From contig JANXLY010000150.1 of assembly GCA_025354885.1 (NCBI GenBank), positions 1 through 35,316 on the forward strand: 35,316 bases of DNA, in the 5' to 3' direction. Shown here piece after piece: positions 1-7,980 of the stretch (position 1 is the first letter of the stretch; every line of letters starts with the position of its first letter). A program made the translations under genes and the position numbers. The notes under the pieces are model-generated. The model had not been told where the DNA came from. It was given only the letters and a program-made list of their open reading frames with translations, and did no database searches. The stretch comes from Acidobacteriota bacterium. Lineage in GTDB: Bacteria; Acidobacteriota; Terriglobia; Bryobacterales; Bryobacteraceae.

Positions 1-42
1 CGCCCCGATCTGCTCCAGGCTCAGCGTTTCTCCAGCCTTCAT
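1..42 (-). CDS. N-terminal fragment of a gene leaving the window, possibly a transposase/integrase
   Basis: Only the first 14 codons are present. The minus strand has ATG at 42 followed by an open frame reading MKAGETLSLEQIGA to the window edge. From memory, N-termini of this style (GExLSLEQI) occur in DDE integrase/transposase-like proteins of Solibacter-type acidobacteria. That recollection cannot be tested here and the fragment is too short to prove anything. Two near-identical direct repeats lie just upstream of the start (73-133), which would fit the end of a mobile element. It could equally be a chance start codon. Confidence 0.3.
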   Translation of the reverse strand, partial: MKAGETLSLEQIGA

Positions 43-72
43 ACGGATGATCAATCCCCAGCATCCACCATC

Positions 73-133
73 CCTCCTTCAGGCTCATTCTGTGTTAGAA
101 ATAGCGCCTCCTTCAGGCTCATCCTGCATTAGA
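73..133. repeat. Two imperfect 27-base direct repeats, 34-base period
   Basis: Positions 73-99 and 107-133 share the core CCTCCTTCAGGCTCAT and continue with similar T/C-rich ends that finish in TTAGA. They differ at only a few positions. They lie between a minus-strand start at 42 and the hydrolase start at 183. They could be transposase-binding repeats at an element end or a duplicated regulatory site. The rest of 1-182 holds no other gene that I can support. Confidence 0.6.
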
Positions 134-182
134 CAAGACTCCAGTCAACTACCAACAACCGGATATCTGATAATTGGAGTCA

Positions 183-1445
183 ATGCGCGTTCTCATTCTG
201 TTCACGGTTGCCTTGTCCTTGTTCGGTCAATCCCCCGAGGGGTTGTTCCTCGGAGAAATTGCCGGAGGAATGGGAAAACTGCGTCTCGCGTTCGAAATCA
301 CGAAGAGCGCTGACGGCAAATTCAGCAGTCAAATCATTTCGATCGATCAAGGATATGCGAAGCTCCCCGCCGCCGCCACAAGCTTTGTGGAGAAGACACT
401 GAAACTCACTCTCGGCAATATCAACGCCGGCTATGAGGGGACCCTGAGCGACGATGGCCAAACCATAACAGGCACCTTCACGCAGGGGATCGCAATTCCA
501 CTGGTGCTCAAGCGCACGGCCGAATTGCCCAAGCCGCCAAGGCCACAGGAGACTAAAGAGCCATATCCTTACCGATCCGAAGACCTTACTTTTGCGGGTG
601 GAGCAACAGGTGTCACTCTCGCGGGAACGCTCACTCGGCCCAAAGAAGGTACTCTCTTTGCCGCAGTCGTGCTCGTATCTGGCTCAGGCCCGCAAGACCG
701 AAATGAAGAATTGGCCCTTCATAAGCCTTTCCTGCTTTGGGCTGACACAATCACCCGCGCAGGCATTGCCGTTCTGCGCTACGATGATCGCGGTACGGCC
801 AAATCCACCGGCACATTTCGTGGCTCTACCAGCAAAGACTTCGCGTTGGATGCAACAAGCGCGGTCGCCTATCTTCGAACACGAAAAGACATCGATGCCA
901 CCAGGATATTTGTCATGGGGCACAGCGAAGGCGGCATGATTGCTCCGATGGTGGCGGGCGAAGATCCAAAAATTGCCGGCATCGTCTTGCTTGCTGGCAC
1001 TTCCGTAACGGGCGAGCGCATTCTGGCTCGTCAACTTCCTGACATGGCCCGCGCTGCAGGATTAAACGAAGAGCAAGCCGCTGCCAATGCCAAGTTGAGT
1101 CTTGACCGAATCACAAAGCAAAAGGCAAGCGACCCCTGGATGGCCTTCTTCTGGGACTACGACCCGGCACCCGCGCTGCGCAAAGTGACATGCCCTGTTC
1201 TCGCCCTCAATGGCGAACTCGACATGCAGGTCAACGCGAAAGAAAATCTTGAAACCATGGAGCTTGCCTTTCGCCAAAGTGGAAACAAGCAAACAACCAT
1301 TAAGGCGCTGCCCAAGTTAAATCACTTATTTCAGACTGCAAAAACAGGAAGCGGCCAAGAGTACGGCAACATTGAAGAAACAATTTCGCCAGTCGCACTG
1401 GAAGTAGTTACGAAGTGGCTGAAGTCGATACTGGCCAGGAAATAA
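183..1445 (+). CDS. Secreted alpha/beta hydrolase (serine esterase/acylaminoacyl peptidase-like)
   Basis: The protein has 420 residues and is predicted to be a periplasmic or secreted serine hydrolase of unknown substrate. Residues 1-15 form a hydrophobic signal peptide. A beta-rich N-terminal domain spans about 20-115, followed by a Pro/Lys-rich linker and an alpha/beta-hydrolase core (about 130-418). The likely catalytic triad is Ser248 in GHSEGG, Asp347 in NGELD and His381 in LNHLF. SGSGPQDR (166-173) supplies the oxyanion loop typical of this family. I chose ATG at 183 because GGAG lies just upstream (176-179) and the signal peptide begins there. A TTG at 174 would add three residues. A GATAAT at 169-174 could be its -10 element. 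The last 38 bases overlap nadB on the other strand. The family call is firm; the substrate cannot be inferred. Confidence 0.88.
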   Translation: MRVLILFTVALSLFGQSPEGLFLGEIAGGMGKLRLAFEITKSADGKFSSQIISIDQGYAKLPAAATSFVEKTLKLTLGNINAGYEGTLSDDGQTITGTFTQGIAIPLVLKRTAELPKPPRPQETKEPYPYRSEDLTFAGGATGVTLAGTLTRPKEGTLFAAVVLVSGSGPQDRNEELALHKPFLLWADTITRAGIAVLRYDDRGTAKSTGTFRGSTSKDFALDATSAVAYLRTRKDIDATRIFVMGHSEGGMIAPMVAGEDPKIAGIVLLAGTSVTGERILARQLPDMARAAGLNEEQAAANAKLSLDRITKQKASDPWMAFFWDYDPAPALRKVTCPVLALNGELDMQVNAKENLETMELAFRQSGNKQTTIKALPKLNHLFQTAKTGSGQEYGNIEETISPVALEVVTKWLKSILARK

Positions 1446-2961
1446 GTTTTGTTCCGTGCCCACGTCGAACGCTGGAATGAAGTGGAGGCTCCTGCTTGTT
1501 GGGGAAGTCGGTGCGGTAATGCCCCCCTCGAGATTCCTTCCGCTCGAAAGCCGCTTTCGCCACCAGCCGCAACACTGTGGCCAGATTGCGTCGCTCATAA
1601 TCCTTGCGGTTCGGTTCACTAATATTCTCTCGTCCACCCTTGTCAATTGCCTGCAGCACGTTTGAAATCCCTGCCGCATCACGCACAATCCCGCATCCGT
1701 CCCACGCGAGTTGCTGCAACTGTTCGCGCGTGAGAATCGGGAACTGCTCGTCTCCAAAGGTCCGTCCTGCCTTCGATTTCTCCTTCGAGCCAATCATTGC
1801 CTCTCCAGCCCTGGCTCCAAACACGACACCTTCAAGCAACGAATTGCTGGCGAGTCGATTGGCCCCGTGCACTCCTGCACAGGCTGCCTCGCCGGCCGCG
1901 AATAGGCCCGGCACGCTGGTCTGTCCATGCAGATCCGTCCGCACACCGCCCATGATGTAGTGGGCCGCCGGGTGAACTGGCGCTGCCTGTTTGGTCAAAT
2001 CGATACCAAACCGAAGACACGTCTCATAAATAGTGGGAAAGCGATGTCGGATCCAGTCGGCATCCTTGTGGCTCAAATCCAGCAGAACGTGCGTTGCACC
2101 CGTTGCCCTCATCTCGGCAATGATGGAGCGACTCACCACATCGCGTGGTGCAAGATCTTCCATCGGATGGTAGCGTTGCATAAAACGATCCCCATGAACG
2201 TTACGCAAGATCGCTCCTTCTCCGCGCAACGCTTCGCTCAGGAGAAAGCGCGGCCGTCCAGGAATAAACAGGGCCGTAGGGTGAAACTGCACGAACTCAA
2301 CATCTGCAACTTCAGCCCCTACTCGATAGGCAATGCCAATACCGTCTGCAGTGGCTACCGTTGGATTCGTTGTATTCAGGTAGAGCTGCCCCGCTCCACC
2401 GGTCGCAAGCAAAACGGACTTCGCATAGACATCCACTCGCCGCCGGGTCTTCTGGTCATACGCAACAGCTCCCGTCACTTGACCATCGTTCATCAGCAAA
2501 TCAGTAACCGCCGCAAAACTTTGAAAGCTCAGATTCGGTAAAGAGGTTGCCGTTTCGAAAAGCGCCCTCGCAATCTCATGCCCAGTCGAGTCCCCACCCG
2601 CATGTAACACACGGCTGCGGCTGTGCGCGCCTTCACGCGCCATCAAAAACTGACCATTCTCCTTATCGAAATTGGCACCCCACTTCAACAACTCCTCAAT
2701 GCGCGCAGGGCCTTCTTGAACGAGAGCTTCCACTGCTGGTTCAAAACAAAGGCCATCTCCAGCCAGTAGCGTGTCTTGCAAATGGAGTGAAAAATTATCA
2801 TCATCAGAGAGAGCTACTGCGATCCCGCCTTGCGCGTATTCAGTAGACGACTCTTCTATCGAGTCCTTGGCGACAACGAGTACCGTTCCCTGCTCGGCCA
2901 GGCTGATTGCCGCCCTCATTCCCGCTACACCCGCGCCCACGACTAAAAAATCGAAGGACAT
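1408..2961 (-). CDS. nadB: L-aspartate oxidase
   Basis: FAD-dependent L-aspartate oxidase oxidises aspartate to iminoaspartate, the first step of de novo NAD synthesis; NadA then makes quinolinate. The protein has 517 residues, close to the usual 530-540. The FAD-binding GAGVAG lies at 9-14 and the family signature STEYAQGGIA at 39-48. The active-site region includes His227 (QFHPTAL), Arg246 (LRGEGA), His334 (HYIMGG) and Arg369 (ANRLASNSLLEG). The C-terminal ESRGGHYRTDFP identifies the succinate dehydrogenase/aspartate oxidase fold. I chose ATG at 2961 over the TTG at 2979 because the FAD strand starts immediately after it. No nadA or nadC is adjacent. The 3' end overlaps the convergent hydrolase by 38 bases. 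The start lies only 9 bases from the divergent start at 2971. Confidence 0.95.
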   Translation of the reverse strand: MSFDFLVVGAGVAGMRAAISLAEQGTVLVVAKDSIEESSTEYAQGGIAVALSDDDNFSLHLQDTLLAGDGLCFEPAVEALVQEGPARIEELLKWGANFDKENGQFLMAREGAHSRSRVLHAGGDSTGHEIARALFETATSLPNLSFQSFAAVTDLLMNDGQVTGAVAYDQKTRRRVDVYAKSVLLATGGAGQLYLNTTNPTVATADGIGIAYRVGAEVADVEFVQFHPTALFIPGRPRFLLSEALRGEGAILRNVHGDRFMQRYHPMEDLAPRDVVSRSIIAEMRATGATHVLLDLSHKDADWIRHRFPTIYETCLRFGIDLTKQAAPVHPAAHYIMGGVRTDLHGQTSVPGLFAAGEAACAGVHGANRLASNSLLEGVVFGARAGEAMIGSKEKSKAGRTFGDEQFPILTREQLQQLAWDGCGIVRDAAGISNVLQAIDKGGRENISEPNRKDYERRNLATVLRLVAKAAFERKESRGGHYRTDFPNKQEPPLHSSVRRGHGTKLISWPVSTSATS

Positions 2962-2970
2962 CTTTTCGTT

Positions 2971-3879
2971 ATGAAGCAAACCGTTATCCTGTTTCTATTC
3001 TCGCTTGGCAGCCTCATGGCCCAAGTTCAAGACTACTTCCCTTTGGTACCCGGCAGCACTTGGGTCTATAGATCTACCAACGACGCAGGCCCGCTGACCC
3101 TACGATTGCGCGAACCACTTGAGCTGAACGGAAAGACCTACCATCGCCTCGAAGGCTACTCATCCTCTACTTTACTCATCCGCCAAACGGAAGAGGGCAA
3201 CTTTCACTCCTGGGATGAATCTACCCGCAGTGAAGTTCCATTTTTGCTCTTTGATGGCAAGGATTTTTCGAGCCGGGTCACTTCCTGTAATCAGAAAGGA
3301 CGTGCCGAACTTCGTTCGATGGATTACAAAGGCCCGATCGGATCCTCGCAGACTGCTCGCCTGATCCGCTACACTCCGGGGATTTGCGCCGACACCGGAT
3401 TGACCAGTGAAACATTCATCCCTTACTTGGGGATGGTGCGAAGAACCCAGACCTCTTTCGTTGGTGAGCGCTCTCACGATCTTGTCTACGCTCAAATCGG
3501 AGGCATTACTTATCTCAACGATGCAGGCGTCAGCTTTTCCATCGCTGTCACTCCCGTCACTGCGGAACGGGGTAGCAATCAAATCGCTGCTCGCCTCGTC
3601 CTGAACAATCGCACCGACCAGAAATTGGAACTACAGTTCGCCTCCAGTCAAACCTATGATTTTGCAATCCGCAACGACAAGGGCGAGACTGTATATCAGT
3701 GGAGTGCAGATAAATTATTCCTTCAGGCGCAGCGTCAACTGTTGATCAGAGGCGAAGAAGTCTGGCAGGAATCACTCCAAGCCACGAATCTCAAGCCTGG
3801 CCTCTACTCGGTAGAAGGTTTCCTTGTAAACAGCGATGGTCGAAAATTCTCTGCGACGGCAACCCTCAATTTGCCATAA
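2971..3879 (+). CDS. Secreted protein with C-terminal BsuPI-like domain
   Basis: The protein has 302 residues. Residues 1-17 form a signal peptide ending LMA, so the product is probably periplasmic. The first mature segment, DYFPLVPGSTWVYR (21-34), matches the YFPLxxGxTWxY pattern found at the start of many secreted bacterial proteins of unknown function. Residues about 187-302 look like an intracellular proteinase inhibitor BsuPI-type Ig-like domain: FASSQTYDFAIRNDKGETVYQWS is followed by the expected acidic/aromatic strand and a C-terminal GLYSVEGF strand. BsuPI inhibits a subtilisin-type protease in Bacillus, but many members of the domain family have no known role, so inhibition is only a suggestion. 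Its start is 9 bases from the nadB start. Its stop overlaps the glnD stop by 14 bases. Confidence 0.8.
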   Translation: MKQTVILFLFSLGSLMAQVQDYFPLVPGSTWVYRSTNDAGPLTLRLREPLELNGKTYHRLEGYSSSTLLIRQTEEGNFHSWDESTRSEVPFLLFDGKDFSSRVTSCNQKGRAELRSMDYKGPIGSSQTARLIRYTPGICADTGLTSETFIPYLGMVRRTQTSFVGERSHDLVYAQIGGITYLNDAGVSFSIAVTPVTAERGSNQIAARLVLNNRTDQKLELQFASSQTYDFAIRNDKGETVYQWSADKLFLQAQRQLLIRGEEVWQESLQATNLKPGLYSVEGFLVNSDGRKFSATATLNLP

Positions 3880-6181
3880 CTTCTTTCAGTTTTGCTCTCA
3901 GCTGCTCTACATGCTCCGACGCGAGCTTTGCCCCGCTCGATCTCAGATAAAACACATCAACAGCCCGCTGCCCTTCCGTGTGCAGAAGTACGGAATCAAT
4001 CTCGCAGTTCTCTAATGAAATCGTTCTCGCCAAATCATAAAGCAGCCCAGGACGATCCTGCGCCTGCAGTTCGAGAAGTGTGGCAACTTTCGATGTCTCA
4101 TTATCAAAACGCAAAACCGTATCGATTTGCATCTTGTAACGGATAGTAACCTTGGGCCTGCGGCGAAGCAGTTTCTCAGCAGACTCTTTACCGACTACCA
4201 CCTTGGCGATTGCTTCTTTCAATTCATCCACGATGGGCGGATTCAGTTCCAGACTACGCATGGGATCAGAAAAAATAAACAGGTCTAGCACTTCGCCGCG
4301 AGAGTTGCCAAAGGCCTCCGCCTTGAGAATATTCATGCCAAAGCTCGCCAGCGTGCCAGCCAGATCAGCTAGCAGCCGGGGCCGGTCTTTTGTGACAACC
4401 GTAAGCTGCCAGTCATCCTGGCGTTTCCGTAAATCACACGCAACTCCGATTTGAGAGGCAGCGATTGAGAGCGAAAGATGCTGTTGACGCTCCGCATCAT
4501 TGGTCCGGAACCAGTAACGCGTGGGCAAACCCTTCACGAATTCTGCAAGTGGACCGGTCAACGACGCAGGATCCACAATCCGTTCGTCCTCAAGCTCTTT
4601 CGTTAACTGCCGTTCAATCGCCGTGTGAGCGTGCCAGAGCTGAGTTCTCCTCCAGGTCGTCATCGCTCCAGGGAAAACCGCACTGGAATCGGCAACCGTA
4701 AGCAGCGCCAGCATCGCCAGATACTCTTTGGTTTCCATGCGGTGTGCTGCTTGCTGTGCAACATCAGGATCATTCAAATCGCGGGTACTAATCAGCGTTC
4801 CCAAGTAAAGGTGCTCTCCAATCAGCCGCTGCACAATTGCCAGGTCTTCAGCGGGCATCGCAATCCGTGCCCCGATTTGCGCTGACATTTCCACTGCGCG
4901 CGCATCATGGTCTCCACCGAGACCCTTTCCGATGTCGTGAAGCAAAAGGGCAAAACGCAATACAGCCTTCGTTTCACAATTCAGCCACAGCGCTCCATAC
5001 TGCTGCTGCTCAAAACCAAGAGCTTCAAGATTCTCCAGCGCGATGATCGTGTGCTCGTCTACGGTATACCGATGGTAAAAATCACGCACAACGAGACAGT
5101 CCACATGCTCCCATTCCGGCAGCTGAGAGTTGAGGTAGCTCGTTTCGGCCATGGCTCTTAGCGCGATTGCAGCATGCGGCAAATCCAGCAAAGCCTTCCA
5201 TTCTTTCCACGTCCAATGCGGGGTTGGGCCGATACGCTTCTGCGTATCGCGCGCCAGCTTCAGGCCATGTCTGGCCTGAAAAAGAAACAGGCGATGGGTC
5301 GCGCCAGGATCGCCTTGAAATGCAGTCGGGTTGCGCAAAAGAATTTGCTCACGCGCAACCGTAAATTCTTCGTTCGACAGCCGCGATCGGGATTCGAAAA
5401 AGCTACCCATCAATCCAGGCCTGCGGTCGAGCACTCGCTCCTTCAATTCACGACATGCCGCATAAATCCGTCTTGCACGGCGAAAATACTCACGCATCCA
5501 GTCTTCGGGATGACTGGAGAGCGCATCCTGTTCGGCGAAACTCAGAACGTTCAGGTCGCGCCCCGCATGTTCATGTAACGCCCACCGAATCGCAAACAAG
5601 ACTTCCGTTTCCTCAAGCAGGTCTGGCGCCGCTTCTACGCCAAGCTTCGCAAACCAGCGCACCGCATTCAGGTCTCGCAGTCCCCCACACGTATCTTTGA
5701 TGTCCGGTTCAAGATGTTGTATCGTGTGTTGGAATCGTTCATGACGCCTGTCCGTCATGCGTGCGAGTTCGACGGCAAGATCCGGGGGCGGTTTGCGGCA
5801 GGCATCCTCGCAGCTCCGCGAAAGCTTTTCATTACCAGAAAGAAGCCTACGATCCAGCAGGCTGATGCTGAACTCCACGTTTCCTGGACTGATACGCTTG
5901 CAGTCTGCAACGGTATGTACGCTGTGGCTGGCCCTGTATCCTCCATCCCAAAGTCGGCGCAAAAACTCGCCCAGTTCTCCTGGCGAAAATGTGGCAGGTT
6001 CTTCAAGGATCAACAAATCGATATCGGAATGCGGGAAAAGCTCTTCCCTGCCGTATCCGCCTACCGCCATCACACAACTCCGCTGCCGCTGCTCTTCAGC
6101 TACAGACTCTTCCCATGCAGCTAGAACGAAGCGATCCACATCCTTCGAACGAGCTTTCAATTTGGCGTCGGTTAGCCCCAT
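3866..6181 (-). CDS. glnD: PII uridylyltransferase / uridylyl-removing enzyme
   Basis: This is the bifunctional glutamine sensor that adds UMP to PII and removes it, controlling nitrogen assimilation. The protein has 771 residues, shorter than E. coli GlnD (890) mainly at the N-terminus. The nucleotidyltransferase motif GGYGREELFPHSDIDLLIL spans 41-59 (key residues Gly41-Gly42, Asp53, Asp55). The conserved GGLRDL is at 166-171. The HD hydrolase centre has His415-Asp416 (LLHDIGKG). Two C-terminal ACT domains cover about 594-660 and 701-769, each with a DRPxLL start. All catalytic elements are intact. I chose ATG at 6181, because the open frame upstream of it would run into the signal sequence of the divergent dehydrogenase. 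The SD is weak. No glnB, glnA or amtB lies in the window. Confidence 0.93.
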   Translation of the reverse strand: MGLTDAKLKARSKDVDRFVLAAWEESVAEEQRQRSCVMAVGGYGREELFPHSDIDLLILEEPATFSPGELGEFLRRLWDGGYRASHSVHTVADCKRISPGNVEFSISLLDRRLLSGNEKLSRSCEDACRKPPPDLAVELARMTDRRHERFQHTIQHLEPDIKDTCGGLRDLNAVRWFAKLGVEAAPDLLEETEVLFAIRWALHEHAGRDLNVLSFAEQDALSSHPEDWMREYFRRARRIYAACRELKERVLDRRPGLMGSFFESRSRLSNEEFTVAREQILLRNPTAFQGDPGATHRLFLFQARHGLKLARDTQKRIGPTPHWTWKEWKALLDLPHAAIALRAMAETSYLNSQLPEWEHVDCLVVRDFYHRYTVDEHTIIALENLEALGFEQQQYGALWLNCETKAVLRFALLLHDIGKGLGGDHDARAVEMSAQIGARIAMPAEDLAIVQRLIGEHLYLGTLISTRDLNDPDVAQQAAHRMETKEYLAMLALLTVADSSAVFPGAMTTWRRTQLWHAHTAIERQLTKELEDERIVDPASLTGPLAEFVKGLPTRYWFRTNDAERQQHLSLSIAASQIGVACDLRKRQDDWQLTVVTKDRPRLLADLAGTLASFGMNILKAEAFGNSRGEVLDLFIFSDPMRSLELNPPIVDELKEAIAKVVVGKESAEKLLRRRPKVTIRYKMQIDTVLRFDNETSKVATLLELQAQDRPGLLYDLARTISLENCEIDSVLLHTEGQRAVDVFYLRSSGAKLASEHVEQLRAKLKEVMAN

Positions 6182-6205
6182 ATCCAAATGTACCCGACTC
6201 CCCGT

Positions 6206-6211
6206 TAGAAT
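6206..6211 (+). promoter_or_regulatory. Candidate -10 element for the sugar dehydrogenase/cytochrome operon
   Basis: TAGAAT, 5 of 6 matches to TATAAT, lies 15 bases before the ATG at 6226 in the 44-base gap between the divergent glnD and dehydrogenase starts. No good -35 is visible at the normal distance, which would fall inside the glnD start region. This is a weak call based on the hexamer and its position only. Confidence 0.3.
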
Positions 6212-6225
6212 TGAAGTCAAAGAGT

Positions 6226-7416
6226 ATGTCCAAAAATTTCCTTGCGGCAATCGTCGTCGTCGCACTATGCGCAGTCGGCCTTCTTGCCTGGCAGAGCCAG
6301 ATCAAGTTACCCCCTCCTTACCAGACACCATCTGCGAATAATCGCCCAAGGGCTGTAGAGCGTCCCGAGGGTGCAAAGCTCAACCTCCCTGCTGGTTTTG
6401 CCATCGAAGAGTTCGCGGCGGGCTTTCAGCGCCCTCGCTATATGCTGCTCGGACCTTCGAACGAAGTACTGCTCAGCGATTCGATGAACAACGGCTCTGT
6501 ATTCGTCCTCATTGACTCCAACAAAGACGGCAAAATGGATGACCGCAAAGAAATCCTCAAAGGCCTGGATCGCCCGTATGGACTTCTCCTCCTCAAGGAC
6601 TATCTTTATGTAGGTGAGACCACTTCGGTCAAACGCTACAAATACAATCCGAAGACCTTTGCTGTTGGCGAAGGCGAGGAAGTTTTGAATATGAAGGACT
6701 TCAACGCTGGCCACTGGACGCGCAGTCTGACAGCAGACCGCAAGGGCGAAAATATTTTCGTCGGCATCGGTTCGCGCTCCAACGTCGACGCGGGCGAAGC
6801 CGAAATGAGGGCCGCAATCATCAAGATCAGCCCCGATGGCAAGTCGAAAGAAATTTACGCTTCCGGCACTCGCAATCCGATCGGCCTCCACATGCTGCCC
6901 AACTCAGACCAGTTGTGGGCCGCTGTGCAGGAGCGTGACGGACTTGGTGACGATCTCGTACCCGACTACTTCACCAGCATCAAACAGGGCGGCTTCTACG
7001 GCTGGCCTTATTCCTACATCGGTCAGAACGAAGATCCCCGCCGCAAGGGGGAGAAGCCCGAGCTTGTGGCAAAAACAATCACTCCCGATCTCCCCTTGGG
7101 CGCACACGTCGCTGTACTCGACTTTCTCTTCTACACCGGCAAACAGTTTCCCAAAGAATTCCAGGGCGGCGCATTCATCGCCCAGCATGGTTCCTGGAAT
7201 CGATCGCGCCGTGTCGGATATAACGTCATGTTTGTTCCCTTCAAAAACGGCAAGCCTTCAGGACCACCCAAGGAATTTCTGCAGGGCTGGATGATGGATC
7301 CGGACAAGACCGACGTTTGGGGCCGCCCCGTTGGCCTGCTCCAATTGCCTGATGGAAGCTTGCTCGTAACCGACGACGTAGGGAACAAGGTTTGGCACGT
7401 TTCTTACAAGGGCTAA
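6226..7416 (+). CDS. Exported sorbosone/PQQ-type sugar dehydrogenase (beta-propeller)
   Basis: The protein has 396 residues. It belongs to the glucose/sorbosone dehydrogenase beta-propeller family, whose members oxidise sugars or aldoses in the periplasm, often with PQQ. A single N-terminal hydrophobic segment (3-21) serves as signal sequence or anchor. Family landmarks are LNLPAGFAIEEFA (52-64), an EF-hand-like calcium loop DSNKDGKMDD (97-106), GTRNPIGLH (214-222), GGFYGWPY (255-262) and AQHGSWNRS (319-327). ATG at 6226 is favoured because it starts the signal segment; upstream sequence in the same frame is antisense to glnD. The next gene, a hexahaem cytochrome, begins 25 bases before this gene ends, so they are probably cotranslated and cytochrome c is the likely electron acceptor. 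Cofactor and substrate are inferred. Confidence 0.87.
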   Translation: MSKNFLAAIVVVALCAVGLLAWQSQIKLPPPYQTPSANNRPRAVERPEGAKLNLPAGFAIEEFAAGFQRPRYMLLGPSNEVLLSDSMNNGSVFVLIDSNKDGKMDDRKEILKGLDRPYGLLLLKDYLYVGETTSVKRYKYNPKTFAVGEGEEVLNMKDFNAGHWTRSLTADRKGENIFVGIGSRSNVDAGEAEMRAAIIKISPDGKSKEIYASGTRNPIGLHMLPNSDQLWAAVQERDGLGDDLVPDYFTSIKQGGFYGWPYSYIGQNEDPRRKGEKPELVAKTITPDLPLGAHVAVLDFLFYTGKQFPKEFQGGAFIAQHGSWNRSRRVGYNVMFVPFKNGKPSGPPKEFLQGWMMDPDKTDVWGRPVGLLQLPDGSLLVTDDVGNKVWHVSYKG

Positions 7417-7976
7417 TTCTGCTCCTCGCTCCCCAGCTTCTGCTCGGCCAGCAAGCGCAGTTTTCACACAAGGATGCACTTGAAAAAAGGCTCGAGTGCC
7501 TCACTTGTCATGCGCAACAGAAGGATGCAACCGGACTCAGCGATAAACACAAAGGCAAGGTCCTCAAGGACTTCAATCATGCTCTCCACCTGCGCCTCGG
7601 AAACCTTGCCCCAATGATTGCCGGAGCAATTGACCGCAAGCAATACCTCGGCTCGCCTGCCAGGATCGATATCCTGAAACTCCGCGCCGATCTGATTACC
7701 CGGAACCCCTGTCAGGCATGTCATCGCGGCCTTGAGATCGCAATAGGGCCCTTGACCAAAGCAAATTTCCCCCTCATGGAAGATTGCCTCGTGTGCCACA
7801 CCAAAGTCGATGCGCCATTCAGTTGCCCGCAGTGCCACCCATCTGCAATGAACCTCAAGCCTGCCAACCATGCGCCCGACTTTCTGGATCGCCATACGAC
7901 CGGAAAATTGAACCTCGATAAATCCACTTGTGCGTCCTGCCACGGCAGGCGCTTCACCTGCCTGGGCTGCCACTAA
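7392..7976 (+). CDS. Hexahaem c-type cytochrome, exported
   Basis: The protein has 194 residues with a signal peptide (about 1-20, no lipobox). Six CxxCH haem-attachment motifs have their first cysteines at 36, 107, 132, 145, 180 and 190; the last motif ends exactly at the C-terminus (His194). FSH (24-26) and FNH (61-63) supply histidines of the kind that act as distal ligands in cytochrome c3/c7-like folds. The only plausible start is TTG at 7392, with GGGAA 7 bases upstream, so the gene overlaps the dehydrogenase by 25 bases and is likely translationally coupled to it. I infer that it accepts electrons from the sugar dehydrogenase. No terminal oxidase or cytochrome maturation gene is adjacent. 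wecB begins 5 bases after the stop. Confidence is high for a multihaem cytochrome and moderate for its partner. Confidence 0.87.
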   Translation: MARFLQGLILLLAPQLLLGQQAQFSHKDALEKRLECLTCHAQQKDATGLSDKHKGKVLKDFNHALHLRLGNLAPMIAGAIDRKQYLGSPARIDILKLRADLITRNPCQACHRGLEIAIGPLTKANFPLMEDCLVCHTKVDAPFSCPQCHPSAMNLKPANHAPDFLDRHTTGKLNLDKSTCASCHGRRFTCLGCH

Positions 7977-7980
7977 TTTC

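Noticed and set aside
1408..1530. Possible frameshift in the odd C-terminal tail of NadB
   Set aside because: The ESRGGHYRTDFP box is intact and in frame, and total length (517) is near the family norm. The unusual last residues are explained by the overlap with the convergent hydrolase gene.
1326..1793. A 155-codon open frame on the minus strand spanning the nadB tail
   Set aside because: It overlaps nadB in another frame, has no domain or plausible start signal, and its composition is that of a shadow frame.
5989..6225. Long upstream extension of the sugar dehydrogenase frame
   Set aside because: The extension is antisense to glnD and has no signal-peptide character. The ATG at 6226 begins a clear hydrophobic export segment.
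6182..6265. Longer N-terminus for GlnD
   Set aside because: The extra 28 residues would overlap the dehydrogenase signal sequence and are not GlnD-like. ATG at 6181 leaves the nucleotidyltransferase domain complete.
7930..7980. Longer N-terminus for WecB
   Set aside because: The first Rossmann strand and GTRPEAIK begin right after ATG 7981. The extension only reads the haem-motif DNA of the cytochrome in another frame.
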